Assembly (NCBI GenBank): GCA_002937455.1
Contig: PTJZ01000005.1
Span: forward strand, 138,895-202,894
Length of the DNA: 64,000 nucleotides
Direction: 5' to 3'
From: Alphaproteobacteria bacterium MarineAlpha11_Bin1
Lineage (GTDB): Bacteria; Pseudomonadota; Alphaproteobacteria; MPNO01; UBA830
The notes beneath the pieces were generated by a model. It saw only the letters and a program-made list of their open reading frames with translations. It did not search any database and was not told the origin of the DNA. Shown in pieces: positions 1 to 8,474 of the stretch. Positions within the stretch are counted from its first letter, which is position 1; every line of letters begins with the position of its first letter. The position numbers were made by a program, and so were the translations under genes.

Positions 1-231
1 TGGAGCCGGCGTGCACAGGAATACGAAGCGAAGATAAACAGTGGCGATCCTGTCGCAATCGCGGAAGTGGTGCGAGATTTATACCGAGCCGCAGGCCAAC
101 CCGAACAATCTTATAGCGAGCGCCAGATGTACGAAGCGGCTTTGGAACGGCTCGTAAATGAATATGCATTGGTCGAAAAGTTGGATGTGGAGGCGGCAAC
201 CGAGAAAATTGAGGGTATCCTAGCTGAGTAG
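1..231 (+). CDS. CarD/CdnL-family transcriptional regulator, C-terminal part
   Basis: Open reading frame entering from the left edge, 76 codons before a TAG stop. The visible part is all helical and charged and matches what I know of the CarD/CdnL C-terminal domain: an 'EYEAKINSGD' stretch, then 'AEVVRDLYR', then 'QSYSERQMYEAALERL'. CarD proteins bind the RNA polymerase beta subunit through an N-terminal Tudor-like domain (outside the window) and stabilise open promoter complexes through this C-terminal domain. The pip gene begins about 75 bp downstream on the same strand. The assignment rests on the conserved second half of the domain only. Confidence 0.75.
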   Translation, partial: WSRRAQEYEAKINSGDPVAIAEVVRDLYRAAGQPEQSYSERQMYEAALERLVNEYALVEKLDVEAATEKIEGILAE

Positions 232-306
232 TCTATAGAGACCATCCTCAAGAAGCTACGGAAAGCCTATAACCCGAACGCTGATTATCCCCATGGAGCG
301 AGCCAA

Positions 307-1275
307 GTGACCGAGCGGCGCCTGCGCGATCAACTTTACCCGCCGATCGAGCCATATGAAAACGGCATGCTGCCGCTGGACGGAACCCACAGCATGTACT
401 GGGAGCAGTCGGGTGATCCGGCCGGTATTCCGATACTATTTCTCCATGGAGGCCCGGGAGCGGGTGCGACAACGGTCCATCGCCGTTTCTTCGATCCGGC
501 GAATTACCGGATTGTCATATTTGATCAGCGGGGTGCTGGCCGTTCCGTCCCGCGTGGTAATCTTTCCAACAATACAACCGCCCACTTGATCGAAGATATC
601 GAGCACCTTCGAGACCACCTGAATGTTTCAAAGTTTATACTGTTTGGCGGTTCTTGGGGCAGCACGCTGGCGATCGCCTATGCGCAGGCGTATCCGGAAA
701 ATTGCCTCGGGCTAATTGTCCGGGGAATTTTTCTGGGGCGTCAATCCGAAGTTAATTGGTTTCTCTACGGCCTTCGGCGCATATTTCCTGAGCCTTGGCG
801 AGATTTCGCGTCGGCTCTTCCCGAGAACGAACGCGGAAATATCCTAGAAAATTTCTACCGACGCTTGCTCAACCCCGATCCTGCGGTTCATCTGCCTGCG
901 GCAAGGGCATGGAGCCGTTATGAAGGTGCATGCTCGACCCTACAACCGAGTCCTGAAACAGTTGCGGCATTCGGAGATGACTCTATAGCTTTTGCCCTAG
1001 CGCGGATCGAAACACACTATTTTTCTAATGATAACTTTTTGTCTGATAATGCTTTACTTGAAAATATGTCTAGGGTCCAAGATCTACCGTGCCTAATTAT
1101 TCAAGGAAGGTACGATATGATCTGCCCAATCGTAACGGCAGATGAACTACACCGCGCTTGGGTCGGCTCTGAGATGGTTATAGTTCCAGACGCTGGACAT
1201 TCTGCGATGGATCCGGGTGTACGCGAGGCATTGGTTAGGGCGACGGAACAATACAAACGGCGTTTCGGAGCCTAA
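307..1275 (+). CDS. pip: Proline iminopeptidase (alpha/beta hydrolase, S33 family)
   Basis: Removes N-terminal proline from peptides, in the cytoplasm. The 322-residue length is typical of bacterial Pip. Visible signatures are the oxyanion motif HGGPG at residues 47-51, the DQRGAGRS segment at 73-80, the nucleophile elbow GGSWGS with Ser116, a late Asp in GRYDMICP and the catalytic His in DAGHS. The start is GTG at 307; a nearby ATG at 293 is out of frame. The gene lies alone between the CarD-like gene and a PagL-like gene and nothing suggests an operon. Closely related S33 peptidases with other N-terminal preferences cannot be excluded, but HGGPG with GGSWGS is characteristic of prolyl aminopeptidases. 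Confidence 0.9.
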   Translation: MTERRLRDQLYPPIEPYENGMLPLDGTHSMYWEQSGDPAGIPILFLHGGPGAGATTVHRRFFDPANYRIVIFDQRGAGRSVPRGNLSNNTTAHLIEDIEHLRDHLNVSKFILFGGSWGSTLAIAYAQAYPENCLGLIVRGIFLGRQSEVNWFLYGLRRIFPEPWRDFASALPENERGNILENFYRRLLNPDPAVHLPAARAWSRYEGACSTLQPSPETVAAFGDDSIAFALARIETHYFSNDNFLSDNALLENMSRVQDLPCLIIQGRYDMICPIVTADELHRAWVGSEMVIVPDAGHSAMDPGVREALVRATEQYKRRFGA

Positions 1276-1394
1276 TTTATAGTATTGCGGGGGCGTTTGC
1301 GGTGGAAAAAAAGAGGTTGAATTGACTAAAATGGCAGCCTGTGTACGGAAAATGTGATATTGAAAAAATGATATCTAAGGTGGGGTAGAGCGAC

Positions 1395-1901
1395 GTGAGA
1401 AAATTGCTCGCATTCTTGATTTTATTTGTTCTTGGTTTAGCTTCAATAGGGGCTGGACCGGTAGTAGCAGATGAACCAGGCTTTTTGACACTCGGAGTAG
1501 GTGACTACGATGTATATCAGAATAAGCACGATGCGGTCGAACTCCGGGCAGAATATCGCTCAGAGAAAAAAATCTGGGTATTCAAACCCTTAGCGGGTCT
1601 GATGGCTACAACGGATTCGGCGTTTTACGGATATGGCGGGGTACTTGTCGATGTATTTTTTGGGCGCCGCTGGGTCCTAACACCAAGTTTTGCCGCAGGA
1701 TATTATGAGGAGGGCGATGGTCGCGATCTTGGGTATGAAATAGAATTTCGATCATCTATCGAACTGGCCTACAGGTTCGACAACCGCACACGCTTTGGGT
1801 TGGCATTCTACCATCTGTCCAATGCCAATATAGGCGATTTCAATCCAGGCACTGAGGTTCTTAGCGTCTTCTATTCAATCCCACTTCGAGATAACTACTG
1901 A
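1395..1901 (+). CDS. PagL-like lipid A 3-O-deacylase / acyloxyacyl hydrolase
   Basis: A 168-residue outer-membrane protein starting at GTG 1395. Residues 1-26 form a signal peptide (basic MRKL, hydrophobic core, cleavage near AGPVVA-DE). The rest alternates short polar and hydrophobic strands, as expected for an 8-stranded beta barrel. Near the C-terminus the string FYHLSNANIGDFNPGTE carries the PagL hallmark: the His-x-Ser dyad followed by Asn-Ala, and a downstream Glu in the NPGxE motif. PagL removes the 3-O-linked acyl chain from lipid A in the outer membrane, lowering its endotoxicity. The gene is isolated. Length and the active-site string support the family; actual substrate specificity is inferred. 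Confidence 0.75.
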   Translation: MRKLLAFLILFVLGLASIGAGPVVADEPGFLTLGVGDYDVYQNKHDAVELRAEYRSEKKIWVFKPLAGLMATTDSAFYGYGGVLVDVFFGRRWVLTPSFAAGYYEEGDGRDLGYEIEFRSSIELAYRFDNRTRFGLAFYHLSNANIGDFNPGTEVLSVFYSIPLRDNY

Positions 1902-2208
1902 ATTTGCATTCGAATCGCGCGGCACTTGTGGAAGGATGTTGAAGCGGCCGGCTGGTCTGGTAATTGAGAGGTAGCTTAATCGTATTCGACCGGAACGGTG
2001 TATAATTTTATGGGGAGCAATCGCCCTAGGGTCCGCGCCTCAATTTTTTCCAACCGGGCCAGAATCTTTGGCTATGCCTATTTTGAAGTTGCCGGTGTAA
2101 ACGCAGGGGATTTGTGCATGGGGCACGGTGACTTTTGAAACTTTTTTATATTTCTGCCGGTGGATTACTCTTCCTTTTTTGGTCGACATTGAGTTACATG
2201 ATCCCGAA
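1902..2208. other. Intergenic stretch without a convincing gene
   Basis: About 300 bases between the PagL-like gene and tRNA-Arg. An AT-rich TATAAT lies near 2002 but no -35 hexamer is well spaced from it. A 41-codon ATG frame beginning near 2010 has no clear ribosome binding site and no recognisable family, so I do not call it. Part of this region is presumably the tRNA promoter. Confidence 0.5.
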
Positions 2209-2285
2209 GGCCCCGTAGCTCAGCTGGATAGAGCGGCAGATTCCTAATCTGTAGGTCACAGGTTCGAATCCTGTCGGGGTCACCA
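2209..2285 (+). tRNA. tRNA-Arg (anticodon CCU)
   Basis: Complete 77-nt cloverleaf. The acceptor stem pairs GGCCCCG (2209-2215) with CGGGGTC (2275-2281) with one G-U pair; the discriminator base is A2282 and CCA is encoded at 2283-2285. The D-arm is GCTCAGCTGGATAGAGC. The anticodon loop is TTCCTAA with anticodon CCT at 2243-2245, which reads AGG. The T-arm is ACAGGTTCGAATCCTGT. It lies in an AT-rich gap. tRNA-Arg genes are common integration sites, but no integrase or repeated tRNA 3' end is visible nearby. Confidence 0.97.
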
Positions 2286-2429
2286 CCATCTTTTAAGTAA
2301 ATATCCTATTAATATAAATATATTAGACACTTCTATTTTAGGGGTGTGCGAGATCAATCATTATTTTGTGTGACAAACTATCTAACAAATTTGGGACGCT
2401 GAAGGATTTGACCCCTTTATTTAGCCTAA

Positions 2430-2627
2430 TCATTTCATTCGTCCAGTCTTACGCCATAGTATCCAGAAGACTGCTGTGATCCCGATCCACGCGGGTAAGA
2501 GCGCTCTTAGACGGGTCTCCCAGTTCTCAGGAAACTGGCATACAGCGCCAGTCGTAAGTAACATAACCGCGAGGGCGGCAATGACGAAAAGCTGCGATAT
2601 GTTGAAATGGCGCTTCATTTTTACCAA
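2430..2627 (-). CDS. Small two-helix membrane protein, unknown function
   Basis: A 65-codon frame (TTG start at 2627; an ATG three codons in, at 2618, is an equally good start). The product has two hydrophobic segments, about residues 10-28 and 43-58, separated by a short polar loop, and a basic tail WRKTGRMK, so it is probably an inner-membrane protein with both ends inside. The ribosome binding site is weak. It points the same way as the metal transporter operon but lies downstream of it with a gap of about 110 bp. I do not recognise a family; it may be real or a chance frame. Confidence 0.45.
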   Translation of the reverse strand: MVKMKRHFNISQLFVIAALAVMLLTTGAVCQFPENWETRLRALLPAWIGITAVFWILWRKTGRMK

Positions 2628-2738
2628 TACTAACGAGGCGGGCCGCTTTGTATAGCTGTTCTAAATTTGACGATTGTAGTTCTTCATTCCGCCCTATAGT
2701 CGAAGGGGCAACGACGAGAAATTTCGAAAGCCAAGAAA

Positions 2739-3695
2739 TTAATAGATAGAAGCTGGCCGTTGCTTACGTTTTTTGATAGTGCGCGTGAGCGCTCCATATC
2801 TCGGCCCGGCTACCATTGCCATGACCTGGAGGAGCCCGGCGACAACGGCAATCGCCCCTGCCGCGTTTAGCGAATTACTGCTACCCCATAATTGTGGTCC
2901 AAAAGCCGCAAATAGATATCCACCTACTCCTGCTAGAGTTGCAACGCCGGCACTGATCCAGAGTTGCCGGCTGAGTTTATCGGTGAGCATGCGAGCCGTT
3001 GCTGCGGGACATATAAACATGGCGATCACAAGAATGGAGCCGACGGCTTCGAACGAAGCTACGGCGGCAACCGCAACTAAAACAATAAAACCGGTAGAAA
3101 TTTTTTGCATTGGTAGACCAATACTGACCGCTAAATCGGGATCGAATGTCGCAACCTTCAACTCCTTGAAAAAAAGAAAAACCAAAGCCACGATACTGAA
3201 AGTCACGCCGATAAGAGTAACTAGGTGTCGCGGCATTCCAGCGTAGGCATCCAGTGTAAATAGGTCCATCCATACAGTCAGATCCATCCATATGATGGAT
3301 TCGAGGCTTCCGTATAGCGCGTGTTCAGCGTCTATATGGACATTAGAGGCACCCGCTTGTTCCAGCAGGACTATTCCAGCGGCGAACATTGTGGTGAAGA
3401 CAACCCCCATAGCGGCTCCGGCCTCTATCCTCCCAATTTGGCGGAGAGCCTCTATCAGTCCAGCAGCTAATATAGCGGCGCCGATGGCGCCAAGCATAAG
3501 AGGTAAAGTGGATAAGGTACCGGCGAGTAGAAAACCGATTACGATACCGGGCAAGACAGCATGAGAAATAGCGTCGCCGATCAGAGCCTGTCGCCTTAGA
3601 ACTAGAAAATTACCCAGTAGGCTGCAACTGGTTGCCGCAAGTACGGCGACAAAGATCGCGGGCAGATCGATTGATAAGAAATCAATTGCGGTCAT
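2739..3695 (-). CDS. Metal ABC transporter permease (TroD/MntB/ZnuB family)
   Basis: A 318-residue inner-membrane permease with about eight or nine hydrophobic segments. The N-terminal part includes the family string LLGNFLVLRRQALIGDAISHAVLPG, typical of ABC-3 permeases for Mn, Zn or Fe(II). It overlaps the upstream permease gene by 4 nt, so the two are translationally coupled and probably form a heterodimeric membrane channel. It is the last gene of a four-gene minus-strand operon: binding protein, ATPase, permease, permease. The C-terminal tail is basic (KKRKQR). The specific metal cannot be read from the permease. Confidence 0.93.
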   Translation of the reverse strand: MTAIDFLSIDLPAIFVAVLAATSCSLLGNFLVLRRQALIGDAISHAVLPGIVIGFLLAGTLSTLPLMLGAIGAAILAAGLIEALRQIGRIEAGAAMGVVFTTMFAAGIVLLEQAGASNVHIDAEHALYGSLESIIWMDLTVWMDLFTLDAYAGMPRHLVTLIGVTFSIVALVFLFFKELKVATFDPDLAVSIGLPMQKISTGFIVLVAVAAVASFEAVGSILVIAMFICPAATARMLTDKLSRQLWISAGVATLAGVGGYLFAAFGPQLWGSSNSLNAAGAIAVVAGLLQVMAMVAGPRYGALTRTIKKRKQRPASIY

Positions 3696-4888
3696 TCTCT
3701 TTCCCTTTCGAGCCTTGCCAAGATTTCGGGCGACAGCATCTCTTCAATCGGACGTCCATTATGCAGACCGAGAGAAATATCTGCGTCTGGATGATGCCTG
3801 CGGTAAACAAACCACAAGCGTCGTTGCCGGTTTGCCTCAGCGGCTGCCTCAACACCCGAAGCCGTCAGTTTACCATTTGGATCCATGTACCCGCGCCAGC
3901 GAAATAAGTACCGAGTAATTGGATCTAGGGGTGTGTATCCCCCTGCAATCGAGATAAGACCGCGATTTTCTAACGCGAAAAACCTTAGGCGAAGTCGGCA
4001 GATACTCCGCGTGATGACACCTCTTTTGGGTGCGCACAAAAGACTAAAAGTAAATATGGACGCGGCAGTTAGTACGATGACGGCGCCGGCTGGCATATTT
4101 GGATATAGTGCTGAGAATGCACCACCAATCCAGCCAGATAGGCCGCCGAATAAACCCGAAAGGGCGATCATACAACCCAGTCGATTCGTCCAGAATCGGG
4201 CCGTTGCCGGTGGGACTATCACGAGTGCAATGATTAAGACCAATCCAACGGTTTTTAACCCGATCGCCATGATCGCCAATAATAGCGCTAGCATTATCAA
4301 GTCGAAATGAGACGTTTGCCACCCCTGAGCTTTGGCAAAGTCTTTGTCAAAAGCTACCGTCCTGAATTCCTTAATAAAAGCCAATGAGCACCCGATAGCA
4401 ACGGCTGAGGAGATTGAAATAAGCAAAGCCTCGCCCGAAGTCAGCATAGCGGTGGATCCGAGTAAGAAACTGTTTAGGCCCGCCTGTGCACCGGTTTTCA
4501 TAGTTTGAATATGGCTAAGGAGTACAACACCGATACCGAAGAAGACACTTAGCACCGTACCTATCGCGGTATCTTCGGCGAGCCGCGTCTGATCACGTAT
4601 CCATTGGATTGCAAAGATGCCGATGGCTCCGCTCAGGGTGGCACCAGCGGTTAGAAGTGCTAGGTTACGGCCCGATCCACCCAGCGTGACGCTCAGGAGA
4701 AACGCCATCGCGATTCCAGGAAGAGTGGCATGGCTTATGGCATTTGATACTAGGGATCGTTTACGTAGGTAAGGAAACACCCCTATTACCCCACCACCGA
4801 ATCCGAGTGCGATCACACCTGTCAGTACGACCGAAGTATTATACCCGGCTTGGAATGTTAGGACTGTATAAGCTTCGACTATGGTCAT
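3692..4888 (-). CDS. Metal ABC transporter permease with DtxR-like C-terminal extension (TroC/MntC family)
   Basis: A 398-residue protein. Residues 1 to about 285 form an ABC-3 permease with FPYLRKRSLVSNAISHATLPG near the N-terminus, the same motif as its partner. The last 110 or so residues are soluble and unlike a plain permease. They read as a winged-helix remnant with the pattern 'NGKLTASGVEAAAEANRQRR' followed by LWFVYRRHHP and then IEEMLSPEILARLERE, which resembles the wing and following helices of DtxR/MntR regulators. The extension may sit on the cytoplasmic face and sense metal or gate transport; this is inference. It is preceded by the ATPase gene (42 bp gap) and overlaps the next permease by 4 nt. 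Confidence 0.92.
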   Translation of the reverse strand: MTIVEAYTVLTFQAGYNTSVVLTGVIALGFGGGVIGVFPYLRKRSLVSNAISHATLPGIAMAFLLSVTLGGSGRNLALLTAGATLSGAIGIFAIQWIRDQTRLAEDTAIGTVLSVFFGIGVVLLSHIQTMKTGAQAGLNSFLLGSTAMLTSGEALLISISSAVAIGCSLAFIKEFRTVAFDKDFAKAQGWQTSHFDLIMLALLLAIMAIGLKTVGLVLIIALVIVPPATARFWTNRLGCMIALSGLFGGLSGWIGGAFSALYPNMPAGAVIVLTAASIFTFSLLCAPKRGVITRSICRLRLRFFALENRGLISIAGGYTPLDPITRYLFRWRGYMDPNGKLTASGVEAAAEANRQRRLWFVYRRHHPDADISLGLHNGRPIEEMLSPEILARLERERE

Positions 4889-4930
4889 GTTAGATTGTGC
4901 ACGTTAATGCAGATCTATTTGAATGGAATA

Positions 4931-5728
4931 TTATGCGTTACTGTCTATCGCTCGGATCGCCGTGGCCGCTAATCGCCCGCCATATGCCATTTGTAGATTT
5001 TCCTCCGTAAGGACATCTGAGATGGGTCCTGCTGCGATGGCACGGACATTGAGAATTAGTACGCGATCAAAGTATTCGCCGACGGTCTGAAGGTCGTGGT
5101 GGACGCAGACTACCGTGGCCCCGTCCGAGCGTATATCGCGGATTATATTGACGACGGTTCTCTCGGTGGCGGAGTCAACACCTGAAAAAGGCTCATCCAT
5201 GAGGTATAAATCTGCTTCTTGGGCTAGAGCACGGGCAAGAAATACTCGCTGCTGCTGGCCGCCCGACAGTTGGCCTATCTGTCGATAGGCGAGATCAGCC
5301 ATATCAACTTGGTCCAAGTAGCCGCGTGCGGTATCGAGGTGACGACGCTTTACAGGACGGCACCAGCCGATCCGGCGGTAAAGACCCATCGCCACGACGT
5401 CCTCAGCAGAGGCGGGGAAGTCCCAGTCAACACTCGTCCGCTGCGGCACGTAAGCGACACGATTGCGGGCGTTTTTCAGTCGTTCTCCGAATAGCTGGAT
5501 TTTCCCCGAAACTGTTGGTGTAAGGCCTAATATAGCTTTGATCATAGTCGACTTCCCAGCGCCGTTTGGACCGATTACGGCCATGAGGCTCTTATCTGGT
5601 ACAGAGATATCTACGTCCCAGAGCGCGGGTTTGTTGTTGTACGCGACAGTGAGACCGTGCACGGACAATGGGTTCCGTTGACCCTTGATACTGGCAGAGT
5701 TTTTTAGAATTGGGCCCGCCGATTTCAT
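4931..5728 (-). CDS. Metal ABC transporter ATP-binding protein (TroB/MntA/ZnuC family)
   Basis: A 265-residue ABC ATPase that powers the two downstream permeases at the inner face of the membrane. Visible motifs in order: Walker [10 protein letters not shown] near residue 53, a Q-loop in the [13 protein letters not shown] segment (the VPQR..VDWDFP string is typical of Mn/Zn-type ATPases), the signature LSGGQQQR, Walker [13 protein letters not shown] and the switch His in CVHHD. Its start overlaps the stop of the binding-protein gene by 4 nt, so translation is coupled. The family is clear; the metal is not determined by this subunit. Confidence 0.95.
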   Translation of the reverse strand: MKSAGPILKNSASIKGQRNPLSVHGLTVAYNNKPALWDVDISVPDKSLMAVIGPNGAGKSTMIKAILGLTPTVSGKIQLFGERLKNARNRVAYVPQRTSVDWDFPASAEDVVAMGLYRRIGWCRPVKRRHLDTARGYLDQVDMADLAYRQIGQLSGGQQQRVFLARALAQEADLYLMDEPFSGVDSATERTVVNIIRDIRSDGATVVCVHHDLQTVGEYFDRVLILNVRAIAAGPISDVLTEENLQMAYGGRLAATAIRAIDSNA

Positions 5729-6702
5729 TTTGAAAACTTTGTTTCAGCAAGCTGATCGCGAGGTTGGGGCTTGGGGCTTACGCCGCTTAGGGATCGGACG
5801 ATGGTAGTCACGTTATGGTTAAACATGCCGATATAGGTCCCGACATAGGTCCCAGTAGGCCCCATAGCGTCGGAGAAGAGCTTTCCTCCGATACGGACCC
5901 GGTGACCACGTGCAGCAGCCCCCTCAATCAGCGCTTGGACGTTCCGCGCTGAGACAGTACTTTCAATGAACACTGCACCAACACGTCGTTTTACTATGGT
6001 TTTGACCAGATCTTCTATTTTTTTTACGCCTGCTTCGCTTTCTGTGCTGATACCTTGGACGGCTAAGACTTCGAGTCCGTATGCTCGAGCAAAATACCCA
6101 AATGCATCGTGCGCTGTGACGAGCACACCGGATTCATTGGGGATTGAAGCAATGGATCTCTTTGCGCTGGAATGAAGCTTTCCAAGTTCGATCAGATAGG
6201 CAGCATTGTTGGTGTGGTAAAATTCAGCGTTTTTTGGATCGATTCTTGCCAATGCATCGACCGCGGTCTGCAGGGCAGTGCCCCAGAGTACCGGATCCAT
6301 CCAAACATGTGGATCGTAAGCCCTGCCATCCTTGGTCAGGAAGCCCCGTTCCCTCAATACTTCTGCTAGGCCGATTACAGGCTTATGAGCCGCGAACTTC
6401 GTTAGCAATTTCACAATCTGGGCTTCAAGATCAAGGCCGTTATAGACAATCAGATCTGCACGGTTCAGTTTTAAGACGTCCGACCGGGTCAGTCGATAAA
6501 GGTGTGGGTCTACCCCTTCTCCCATCAAGGTAACGATTTTTGCGCGGCCTCCTGCAATGACCGACAGTGGTTCGCCAATTTGCGTGATGGTAGCGACGAT
6601 ATTTTTCTGAGCTTCAGCCTGCGCATTGTTCACGGTAAGTAGTGTTGCGAATGTTGCAAGGGTTGCAGCAAAAATATTGGCGAATTTGGTCAACGTGCTC
6701 AT
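5725..6702 (-). CDS. Metal ABC transporter substrate-binding protein (TroA/MntC-like)
   Basis: Periplasmic metal-capture protein of the transporter, about 325 residues. I choose the ATG at 6702 and not 6720 because GAGGA lies 4-5 nt upstream of it, whereas nothing resembling a binding site precedes 6720. A signal peptide ending near NNAQA-EAQ follows. Metal ligands expected for cluster A-I proteins are visible: His in [10 protein letters not shown], His in DPHVWMDP, and later acidic residues in FIESTVS and FSDAMG. The His-rich loop that marks many zinc-binding ZnuA proteins is absent, which favours manganese or iron. First gene of the operon. Confidence 0.9.
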   Translation of the reverse strand: MSTLTKFANIFAATLATFATLLTVNNAQAEAQKNIVATITQIGEPLSVIAGGRAKIVTLMGEGVDPHLYRLTRSDVLKLNRADLIVYNGLDLEAQIVKLLTKFAAHKPVIGLAEVLRERGFLTKDGRAYDPHVWMDPVLWGTALQTAVDALARIDPKNAEFYHTNNAAYLIELGKLHSSAKRSIASIPNESGVLVTAHDAFGYFARAYGLEVLAVQGISTESEAGVKKIEDLVKTIVKRRVGAVFIESTVSARNVQALIEGAAARGHRVRIGGKLFSDAMGPTGTYVGTYIGMFNHNVTTIVRSLSGVSPKPQPRDQLAETKFSK

Positions 6703-6804
6703 AAGTCCTCGTCTCCGCATGCGAATACTTTTTTAGTTTCTGATGCGGAGGTCCGAAGTTTAGCCTCTATCCATAATTTCGCAAGGACTAATCAAATAAA
6801 GCAC

Positions 6805-6839
6805 AACTATAAATATTAGAACACACTAACTTTATAGTT
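6805..6839. promoter_or_regulatory. Inverted repeats upstream of the metal transporter operon (candidate operator)
   Basis: In the AT-rich leader before the binding-protein gene there is a perfect 9-bp inverted repeat, AACTATAAA (6805-6813) and TTTATAGTT (6831-6839), with a 17-bp spacer. The right half is also part of a tighter palindrome TAACT-TTAT-AGTTA ending at 6840. The position, about 100-135 bp upstream of the start codon, fits an operator for a metal-responsive repressor such as MntR, Mur/Fur or Irr. No regulator gene is adjacent and I cannot match the sequence to a known consensus. The rest of 6721-6982 shows no gene. Confidence 0.4.
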
Positions 6840-6982
6840 AAAATTCACGAGCGATTCGTATCGGTGACAGAACGGCGGACCGGTTAGATGTAAACGTGGG
6901 CAAAAATAAATGTGGGTAAATAGAGGCTCTCGGCGGGATACATCGATCGGTCGAGTCGACTTAGGCTACCCGTATCCTCCGG

Positions 6983-7378
6983 CTAATTACTTAACGTTTT
7001 TACTCTTTCGTACGTAGGGTTGTCCTCGTTAAGGCGTGCAACGACGTCTTGGAATAAAAGATTCAGAACTGTCTCTTGTTCCGTATTCTTTTCGTCGTAG
7101 ACCCCGGCTCTTAGTTCGTCAGCCAGCTGTCGGTTTAGTCGTACAAGCATGGTTTCCGGTTGTTCCATAACATCGTCGCCATAAAGAGCGCGTAAGATAT
7201 CTAACTCATGCTCCCAAGCAAAAACACCACCTGCCAACTCGCGTTTCGCAATCCCTATCGCGGATGCAACCAAGGCCAAGTTGTATCGTTGGCGTTCCGA
7301 AATATCCGGCATGACCTCTGCGGACAGGGTCTTCTCGGCAATATCCAATAGCTCACGAGCGTTCGGACGGCTTCTCAT
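6983..7378 (-). CDS. DUF6285-type protein (LvaB-like kinase partner)
   Basis: A small soluble 131-residue protein, largely helical, with the pattern RPNARELLDIAEKTL at the N-terminus and RYNLALVASAIGIAKREL in the middle. This is the kind of protein annotated as DUF6285 and it is typically encoded next to APH-type phosphotransferases. Here its start overlaps the kinase stop by 4 nt. In the characterised Pseudomonas putida levulinate pathway a comparable small protein (LvaB) is needed with the kinase LvaA to phosphorylate 4-hydroxyacyl-CoA. I infer the same role here. It is the last gene of the minus-strand run. DUF membership is from memory of the family. Confidence 0.7.
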   Translation of the reverse strand: MRSRPNARELLDIAEKTLSAEVMPDISERQRYNLALVASAIGIAKRELAGGVFAWEHELDILRALYGDDVMEQPETMLVRLNRQLADELRAGVYDEKNTEQETVLNLLFQDVVARLNEDNPTYERVKTLSN

Positions 7379-8361
7379 TTAGTTACTCCTGTAAGGCGAA
7401 GGCACTCAAATTCCAATTCGGCTAGCCGCCGGCCGATTAGGGCAAGCTCAAGGCCCGGCTCTTCATTGGACCGATGGCGCATAGATTGTTGTAGTGCAAT
7501 TACGGCCCAACGCGCATGAGCCATAGTCTCCCAATATGTAATTTGTTCTTTTTCAAGCTTGCGCCCTGAGGCAAGTTCATATGCGTTATAGAACACCTCG
7601 CGCGCAGCGATGCCGCCAGCCTCTAACTTTGGGGCAGAAAATCGCCAGCAACGGGCACAGAACCAAGCAACATCCTCGTGCGGATCGCCCCAACCAGCAA
7701 ATTCCCAATCCAACACGCCAGTGAGCGCTCCCTCATGGACCATGTAGTTTCCCGTCCGAAAATCGCGGTGACACAGCACTATGTCTCGCGCATCTGACGA
7801 TTGATTTTCAAGCCAGCGAAGCGTCCATTCCAGAACCGGGTGCGGTTCCGGTAACTCGTCTAGATAGCTTCGATATTTTTCTATCGCGTCGATTGCCGGC
7901 GATGAAGAAATTGTTTCAAGAAATTCTAAATCTTTTTGTGGTGGTTTGATGCTGTGGATACGGGCTAATTCTTGCCCGAGTGTAGCTGCCAGATGGGGCT
8001 GTTCGCCCACTCGGGTAATCCGATTACCTAGCGCGTCCCCCTCTAGATGCTTCATTAGATAAAATGGTTTACCGATGATCGCGGAATCACCGCAATACCA
8101 GAGAGGTTTGGGGACCGTCACTCCTGCCGCCTCGGCTACTTTTAGAATCGCAAATTGCTGGTCCAGCGGCCTACTTTCCGGAATTCGGGCTGTCGCTTCG
8201 GAGCGCAGAACGATCTCCTGTGTACCAAAAAGCTCGCCTCCAGAGATAGTCACTGTAAGCAAACGATTTTCTTGAATGGCTCCGCCATGCAATAGATTGC
8301 CATCCTCTATGGTGACCTTGTCTGCCCCGGCGGCATCGCGGATAAATGAGGCCAGTGCCAT
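7375..8361 (-). CDS. APH-family phosphotransferase, ACAD10/11- and LvaA-like hydroxyacyl-CoA kinase
   Basis: A 328-residue kinase of the aminoglycoside-phosphotransferase fold. Visible features: an N-lobe with AKATIPESRPLDQQFA-like spacing (here EATARIPESRPLDQQF), the LMKHLEGDALG hinge, the catalytic loop LCHRDFRTGNYMV (Brenner motif HxDxxxxN), and the metal-binding GVLDWEFAGWGDP. This subgroup is not an antibiotic-resistance enzyme: its relatives are fused to or encoded beside acyl-CoA dehydrogenases and phosphorylate 4-hydroxyacyl-CoA. The neighbouring acyl-CoA dehydrogenase, SDR and DUF6285 protein support this. There is a gap of about 110 bp to the acyl-CoA dehydrogenase stop, so the kinase may also have its own promoter. 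Confidence 0.82.
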   Translation of the reverse strand: MALASFIRDAAGADKVTIEDGNLLHGGAIQENRLLTVTISGGELFGTQEIVLRSEATARIPESRPLDQQFAILKVAEAAGVTVPKPLWYCGDSAIIGKPFYLMKHLEGDALGNRITRVGEQPHLAATLGQELARIHSIKPPQKDLEFLETISSSPAIDAIEKYRSYLDELPEPHPVLEWTLRWLENQSSDARDIVLCHRDFRTGNYMVHEGALTGVLDWEFAGWGDPHEDVAWFCARCWRFSAPKLEAGGIAAREVFYNAYELASGRKLEKEQITYWETMAHARWAVIALQQSMRHRSNEEPGLELALIGRRLAELEFECLRLTGVTK

Positions 8362-8474
8362 ATCACGATATCCTTACTATCAGCGCCAGCAACCTAACCT
8401 AAGTCTAGATGCGTGGTCATTTAAGTACCCCGGTTTGGCTGAGATAGCGCACAATACCGAAACTAAATGATTAA

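Noticed and set aside
2209..2429. tRNA-Arg as attachment site of an integrated element
   Set aside because: No integrase, no repeated tRNA 3' end and no mobile genes follow; the downstream genes are ordinary metal transport genes.
7375..8361. Aminoglycoside resistance kinase
   Set aside because: The APH fold is shared, but the neighbouring DUF6285 and ACAD10/11-like genes indicate a hydroxyacyl-CoA kinase.
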